From NCBI GenBank assembly GCA_045648505.1, contig JAZROD010000057.1, positions 1 to 35,144 on the forward strand: a DNA stretch of 35,144 nt, given 5' to 3'. The notes beneath the pieces are model-generated. The model was given only the letters and a program-made list of their open reading frames with translations. It was not told where the DNA came from and made no database searches. Positions 31,180 through 35,144 of this stretch are shown piece after piece (position 1 is the stretch's first letter; each line of letters begins with the position of its first letter). This DNA comes from RGIG8700 sp045648505 (GTDB taxonomy: Bacteria; Bacillota; Clostridia; RGIG6154). The translations under genes and the position numbers were made by a program.

Positions 31180-31182
31180 AAT

Positions 31183-32181
31183 ATGGAAGATAGAATTATA
31201 ACATCTACATATACAACAGATGATGAAGATATTGAAGTTTCTTTAAGACCAAGGTCTCTTGACGAATATGTTGGTCAGGAAAAAGCCAAAGAAAACTTAA
31301 AAATCTTTATCGAAGCTGCTAAAATGAGAGGAGAGGCCCTTGACCATATCCTTTTATACGGACCACCGGGACTTGGTAAAACAACTCTTGCAGGTATTAT
31401 TTCAAATGAAATGGGTGTTAATATAAGAATAACATCTGGTCCTGCAATTGAAAGACCGGGCGACCTTGCGGCAATTATTTCAAATTTAACAGAAAATGAT
31501 GTCTTATTTATAGACGAAATTCATAGACTTAACAGAAGCGTTGAAGAAATCCTTTATCCTGCTATGGAAGATTTCGTGATTGATATAGTGTACGGAAAAG
31601 GTGTTTCTGCAAAAACTGTTCGTGTTGCACTTCCTAAATTCACATTGATTGGTGCAACAACAAGAGCAGGTATGCTTTCATCACCGCTTCGTGACAGATT
31701 TGGTTTTATAAGCAGACTTGAAATGTATACAGAAAATGAGCTTACAAGCATTATAAAAAGGTCTGCATCAATTCTTGATGTTGTTATTGAAGAGGATGGA
31801 GCAAGAGAAATTGCAGTCCGTTCAAGAGGTACACCGAGAATTGCAAACCGACTTTTAAAAAGAGTAAGAGACTATGCACAGATAAAGTCAAACGGTGTTA
31901 TAACAAAAGAAATTGCAGATGCGGCTCTTGATATGATGGAAGTTGATAAGCTTGGTCTTGATAATATTGACAGAAAAATACTTAATACAATCATAAAACA
32001 CTTTGCAGGTGGACCTGTTGGTCTTGAAACTATTGCGGCATCAATAGGTGAGGAAGGGCACACAATTGAAGATGTGTGCGAGCCTTATCTTCTTCAGATG
32101 GGCTTCATAAGCAGAACCGCAAGGGGCAGAGTTGCAACAAAGCTTGCTTATGATTATATGGGAATTGAGTATAAAGAGTAA
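31183..32181 (+). CDS. ruvB: Holliday junction branch migration ATPase RuvB
   Basis: 332 residues, an AAA+ motor. Walker A GPPGLGKT lies at 60-67, Walker B FIDEIHRLNR near 110, and sensor 1 is IGATTRAGML. The arginine finger follows in SSPLRDRFG. A C-terminal winged helix ends the protein, with the conserved GGPVGLETIAA. It drives branch migration as hexameric rings with RuvA. Last gene of the ruvCAB unit. The groES promoter begins 18 bp after its stop, with no terminator between. Confidence 0.97.
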   Translation: MEDRIITSTYTTDDEDIEVSLRPRSLDEYVGQEKAKENLKIFIEAAKMRGEALDHILLYGPPGLGKTTLAGIISNEMGVNIRITSGPAIERPGDLAAIISNLTENDVLFIDEIHRLNRSVEEILYPAMEDFVIDIVYGKGVSAKTVRVALPKFTLIGATTRAGMLSSPLRDRFGFISRLEMYTENELTSIIKRSASILDVVIEEDGAREIAVRSRGTPRIANRLLKRVRDYAQIKSNGVITKEIADAALDMMEVDKLGLDNIDRKILNTIIKHFAGGPVGLETIAASIGEEGHTIEDVCEPYLLQMGFISRTARGRVATKLAYDYMGIEYKE

Positions 32182-32198
32182 AAAATTACTTAAAAGGC

Positions 32199-32226
32199 TT
32201 GACAAATTGGTCAAAGATGGTAAAAT
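32199..32226 (+). promoter_or_regulatory. groESL promoter
   Basis: A perfect TTGACA (32199-32204) and TAAAAT (32221-32226) are 16 bp apart, directly ahead of the CIRCE element. Confidence 0.85.
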
Positions 32227-32234
32227 ATATTTTG

Positions 32235-32261
32235 TTAGCACTCTTTTGATTTGAGTGCTAA
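32235..32261 (+). promoter_or_regulatory. CIRCE operator (HrcA binding site)
   Basis: TTAGCACTC (32235-32243), a 9-nt spacer and GAGTGCTAA (32253-32261) match the CIRCE consensus exactly. HrcA binding here represses groESL until heat or misfolding stress. hrcA itself is not in the window. Confidence 0.98.
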
Positions 32262-32293
32262 AGAATAAAATTGTATAAAGGAGGCGTCGCTAA

Positions 32294-32578
32294 ATGAATA
32301 TTAAACCATTAGCAGACAGAGTAGTTATAAAGATGGTAGAAGCTGAGGAGAAAACCGCAAGTGGTATTATTCTTACAGGTACTGCAAAAGAAAAACCACA
32401 GATCGCTGAAGTTGTTGCAGTTGGCCCTGGCGGAGTAGTTGAAGGCAAAGAAGTGGTTATGGAAGTTAAAGTAGGAGATAAAGTAATCATAAGCAAATAT
32501 GCCGGCACAGAAGTTAAATTTGACGGCGAAGAATACACAATCTTAAAACAGAGCGATATTTTAGCAATCGTACTTTAA
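32294..32578 (+). CDS. groES: co-chaperonin GroES
   Basis: 94 residues. MNIKPLADRVVIKMVEAEEKT opens the GroES beta-barrel, with the mobile loop TASGIILTGTAKEK and the end SDILAIVL. It forms the heptameric lid of GroEL. The start follows AAAGGAGG with a longish gap of about 10 nt. First gene of the CIRCE-controlled operon. Confidence 0.98.
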   Translation: MNIKPLADRVVIKMVEAEEKTASGIILTGTAKEKPQIAEVVAVGPGGVVEGKEVVMEVKVGDKVIISKYAGTEVKFDGEEYTILKQSDILAIVL

Positions 32579-32600
32579 TTCAGAAAGGAAATAATTAGTT

Positions 32601-34223
32601 ATGGCAAAGGACATTTTATTCGGCGAAGAAGCCAGAAAAAGCCTTGAAAGAGGCGTAAATAAATTAGCAGATACAGTTAAGGTTACACTTGGTCCTAAAG
32701 GAAGAAATGTAGTTCTTGACAAGAAATTTGGTGCACCATTAATCACAAACGATGGTGTTACAATCGCTAAAGAAATCGAACTTGAAGACCCATTTGAAAA
32801 TATGGGTGCACAGCTTGTTAAAGAAGTTTCAACAAAAACAAACGATGTTGCAGGTGACGGTACAACAACTGCTACACTTCTTGCGCAGGCTATCGTAAGA
32901 GAAGGTCTTAAAAATGTTGCTGCAGGTGCAAACCCAATGATTTTAAGAAGAGGTATGCAGAAAGCAGTAGATAAAGTAGTTGAAACAATTATTGCCAACA
33001 GCAAAAAAGTTGAAGGCAAAGAAGATATTGCTAGAGTTGCATCTGTTTCATCTGCAGACGAAACAATCGGTCAGTTAATTGCAGATGCTATGGAAAAAGT
33101 TACAAATGACGGTGTTATTACTGTTGAAGAATCAAAAACTGCAGAAACAATGGTTGAAGTTGTTGAAGGTATGCAGTTTGACAGAGGCTACATTTCACCT
33201 TATATGGTAACAGATACAGATAAAATGGAAGCAGTTATTGACGATGCTTATATTTTAATCACAGATAAGAAAATTTCAAACATTCAGGAAATTCTTCCTG
33301 TTTTAGAACAGATTGTTCAGCAGGGCAGAAAGCTTGTTATTATTTCTGAAGATATCGAAGGCGAAGCATTAGCTACACTTGTTGTTAACAAATTAAGAGG
33401 AACATTCACTTGTGTTGCAGTTAAAGCTCCAGGCTTTGGCGAAAGAAGAAAAGAAATGCTCAGAGACATTGCTATCTTAACCGGTGGTGAAGTTATTTCT
33501 GAAGAGCTTGGTCTAGACCTTAAAGAAGCACAGATTTTCCAGCTTGGTCGTGCAAGACAGGTTGTTATCCAGAAAGAAAATACAATCATTGTTGACGGTA
33601 TGGGCGATAAAGAAGCTATCAAAGCAAGAGTTGCACAGATTAAAACAGCTATTGACACTACAACTTCTGATTTTGACAGAGAAAAGCTTCAGGAAAGACT
33701 TGCTAAAATGTCAGGCGGTGTTGCAGTACTTAAAGTTGGTGCGGCAACAGAAACTGAAATGAAAGAAAAGAAATTAAGAATTGAAGACGCTTTGGCTGCT
33801 ACAAGAGCTGCAGTTGAAGAAGGTATTGTTCCTGGTGGCGGAACTGCATATATCAATGCAATTTCATCACTTACAGATTTAATTAAAAATGCATCAGGTG
33901 ACGAAAAAACAGGTATGCAGGTAATTGAAAAAGCTTTAGAAGAACCTGTAAAACAGATTGCTGCAAATGCAGGTCTTGAAGGCGCAGTTATTGTTGATAA
34001 AATCAAAGCAAGTGAAAAAGGTGTTGGCTACAATGCTTTAATCGAAGAATATCAGGATATGATTAAAGCAGGTATCGTAGACCCTGCAAAGGTTACTCGT
34101 TCTGCACTTCAGAACGCGGCTTCAGTTGCGGCTATGATTCTTACAACAGAAAGTCTTGTTGCAGATAAGCCTGCACCGGAGCCAGTAGCACCTGCGGCAC
34201 CTCCAATGGGCGGCATGTATTAA
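32601..34223 (+). CDS. groEL: chaperonin GroEL
   Basis: 540 residues, full length. The ATP-binding VTLGPKGRNV and the catalytic VAGDGTTTATLLAQ are present, with the apical and intermediate domains intact, and the flexible tail ends PMGGMY. It folds proteins in a tetradecameric chamber with GroES. It lies 22 bp after groES, and AGAAAGGA precedes the ATG. Confidence 0.99.
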   Translation: MAKDILFGEEARKSLERGVNKLADTVKVTLGPKGRNVVLDKKFGAPLITNDGVTIAKEIELEDPFENMGAQLVKEVSTKTNDVAGDGTTTATLLAQAIVREGLKNVAAGANPMILRRGMQKAVDKVVETIIANSKKVEGKEDIARVASVSSADETIGQLIADAMEKVTNDGVITVEESKTAETMVEVVEGMQFDRGYISPYMVTDTDKMEAVIDDAYILITDKKISNIQEILPVLEQIVQQGRKLVIISEDIEGEALATLVVNKLRGTFTCVAVKAPGFGERRKEMLRDIAILTGGEVISEELGLDLKEAQIFQLGRARQVVIQKENTIIVDGMGDKEAIKARVAQIKTAIDTTTSDFDREKLQERLAKMSGGVAVLKVGAATETEMKEKKLRIEDALAATRAAVEEGIVPGGGTAYINAISSLTDLIKNASGDEKTGMQVIEKALEEPVKQIAANAGLEGAVIVDKIKASEKGVGYNALIEEYQDMIKAGIVDPAKVTRSALQNAASVAAMILTTESLVADKPAPEPVAPAAPPMGGMY

Positions 34224-34241
34224 TTCACAATGCACAATTAG

Positions 34242-34265
34242 GGGCGGATTTTATCCGCCCTTGTA
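34242..34265 (+). terminator. probable groESL terminator
   Basis: GGGCGGAT and ATCCGCCC form an 8-bp GC-rich stem with a TTT loop, followed by TTGTATT. The T-run is imperfect, so some read-through into the next gene is likely. Confidence 0.65.
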
Positions 34266-34282
34266 TTATATGAGGAAAACAA

Positions 34283-34915
34283 ATGAAAGAAAAGATTTTA
34301 GAGAAAATATATGAACATTCAAAGCCGTATATAAAGCTTATGAGCTATTATAAATGCGCTATGATGGAGATTGAAACAAAGTTTAATGTTTTAAACGAGC
34401 AATATTCTATTGAAAGAGACCAGAATCCCATAAGCTCTATTAAAACAAGACTTAAATCGCCTTTAAGCATAGAAGAAAAACTTAAAAGAAGAGACCTGGA
34501 TTATTCATTGGAGTCCATTCAGGAAAATCTTTATGATGTGGCGGGAATAAGAGTTATATGCAATCTGCCTGAAGATGTTTATGCAATTGCAGAAGCTTTT
34601 ACAAAACAAGATGATATAACAGTTATTGAAGTTAAAGACTACATAAAAAATCCAAAAGAAAACGGATACAGAAGCTTACATTTAATAGTTGAAATACCTA
34701 TTTTCCTTGCAGATGAAAAGAAGCTGATGAAAGCGGAAATTCAGCTTCGTACAATTGCTATGGACTTCTGGGCATCACTTGAGCATCAGCTTCGTTACAA
34801 AAAAGAAGCAGAGTTTACAGAAGATATGGCACATGAACTTTATGAGTGCGCAAAAATCTCCGCAGACCTGGATTTAAGAATGCAGGAAGTTCGAAATAAA
34901 ATAAAACACAGCTAA
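34283..34915 (+). CDS. small alarmone synthetase (RelQ/YjbM-like)
   Basis: 210 residues containing only a (p)ppGpp synthetase domain, with no hydrolase, TGS or ACT part. Motifs are IKTRLKSPLSIEEKL, VAGIRVIC, the nucleotide-binding NGYRSLHLIVEIP and EIQLRTIAMDFWASLEHQLRYK. The size and C-terminal helices match tetrameric RelQ, which makes ppGpp, pppGpp or pGpp from ATP and GTP/GDP/GMP. A leaky groESL terminator just upstream could link it to heat shock, but this is inference. The start follows TGAGGAAAAC. Confidence 0.9.
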   Translation: MKEKILEKIYEHSKPYIKLMSYYKCAMMEIETKFNVLNEQYSIERDQNPISSIKTRLKSPLSIEEKLKRRDLDYSLESIQENLYDVAGIRVICNLPEDVYAIAEAFTKQDDITVIEVKDYIKNPKENGYRSLHLIVEIPIFLADEKKLMKAEIQLRTIAMDFWASLEHQLRYKKEAEFTEDMAHELYECAKISADLDLRMQEVRNKIKHS

Positions 34916-34937
34916 TTTAATTAGCTGTGTTTTTTGT
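34903..34937 (+). terminator. terminator overlapping the alarmone synthetase stop codon
   Basis: AAAACACAGCTAATT and AATTAGCTGTGTTTT are perfectly complementary, and TTTTTT follows. The TAA stop lies inside the stem. Confidence 0.88.
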
Positions 34938-34989
34938 TGTATACAGAAAACCACCAGCTAAGCTGGTGGTTCGAAAAAGGCTTTTGCCG

Positions 34990-35019
34990 TTGAACAAAAA
35001 AGACCTCCTATGTTACAAT
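34990..35019 (+). promoter_or_regulatory. possible tnpA promoter
   Basis: TTGAAC (34990-34995) and TACAAT (35014-35019) are 18 bp apart. A transcript starting near 35026 would lack the anti-Shine-Dalgarno strand at 35004-35009. Confidence 0.5.
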
Positions 35020-35057
35020 GAAAGCGGTCTAGCCAGCCGCAAAAAGAACAAAGGAGG
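35004..35057 (+). promoter_or_regulatory. stem hiding the tnpA ribosome binding site
   Basis: CCTCCT-A-TGTT (35004-35014) pairs with AACA-A-AGGAGG (35047-35057), ten pairs with one mismatch, enclosing a small GCGG/CCGC hairpin. The 3' strand is the tnpA ribosome binding site, so transcripts entering from outside should be poorly translated. IS200 is known for such a control. Confidence 0.7.
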
Positions 35058-35065
35058 AAATATCA

Positions 35066-35144
35066 ATGAAGATTGATACAAATAATAGTTTATCACACAC
35101 AACATGGAATTGCAAGTATCACATAGTGTTTGCACCAAAGTATC
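35066..35144 (+). CDS. tnpA: IS200/IS605-type transposase TnpA (N-terminal 26 codons only)
   Basis: The ATG at 35066 follows AAAGGAGG, and the frame is open to the window end. The visible residues contain LSHTTWNCKYHIVFAPKY, the highly conserved start of Y1 (HUH-type) single-strand transposases of this family. The HUH and catalytic tyrosine lie beyond the window, so integrity cannot be judged. No tnpB is visible. Confidence 0.92.
   Translation, partial: MKIDTNNSLSHTTWNCKYHIVFAPKY

Larger units (their letters stand above)
34949..35144 (+). mobile_element. IS200/IS605-family element, left end (cut by window edge)
   Basis: The left end carries the subterminal hairpin typical of this family, AACCACCAGCT-A-AGCTGGTGGTT (34949-34971), followed by a tnpA leader and the start of tnpA. 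The outer boundary is probably within about 15 bp upstream of the hairpin but cannot be fixed without the right end. It lies immediately after a terminator, a common landing place for such elements. Confidence 0.88.

Overview
The window is AT-rich, densely packed DNA from an anaerobic, Gram-positive-type fermenter, most likely class Clostridia (Bacillota). The signs are a multi-cluster [FeFe] hydrogenase, formate-THF ligase, HPr kinase, class III fructose-bisphosphatase, a CIRCE-controlled groESL operon, a ZTP riboswitch and strong AGGAGG ribosome binding sites. I cannot name a family or genus from sequence alone. Many uncultured gut Clostridia would look like this.

Layout. (1) 1-2513: the end of a NuoF-like hydrogenase subunit, hydA, then rpmE. 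(2) 2556-9173: envelope genes. A secreted phosphodiester-glycosidase-type protein (-) is divergent from murJ, which overlaps a DUF5693-type membrane protein. (3) 9188-10028: tRNA-Arg(ACG), followed by a palindrome-rich non-coding stretch that ends in a second copy of the tRNA 3' end, then a small four-helix-bundle gene. (4) 10040-14754: a PflX-like radical SAM gene converges on a minus-strand operon, ZTP riboswitch - purO-like IMP cyclohydrolase - stand-alone AICAR formyltransferase - fhs. This operon carries out the last two steps of purine synthesis and makes the 10-formyl-THF they use. (5) 14766-18624: a diacylglycerol-kinase-type gene and an OFA-type transporter (+), then a GH28-like protein and rpmB (-). 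(6) 18694-26226: hprK-glucokinase-murB, a DAK2/YloV (FakA-like) gene, fbp, and a Phd/Doc toxin-antitoxin pair. (7) 26260-32181: recG-rsmD-coaD-(coiled-coil protein), then a folded intergenic region and ruvCAB. (8) 32199-35144: CIRCE-groES-groEL, a small alarmone synthetase, and the left end of an IS200/IS605-type element cut by the window edge.

Most genes are core housekeeping genes with clear family motifs. The least ordinary signals are: an abrupt synonymous-codon switch inside hydA near nt 1310; a roughly 190-bp palindromic unit bounded by two copies of the tRNA-Arg 3' end; a roughly 18-bp motif recurring at the borders of fbp and the toxin-antitoxin pair, in the interval between the YloV gene and recG; a multi-stem folded region before ruvC; and nested, mutually exclusive palindromes in the murJ leader. 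I see no CRISPR array and no rRNA. All promoter, terminator and fold calls were made by eye.
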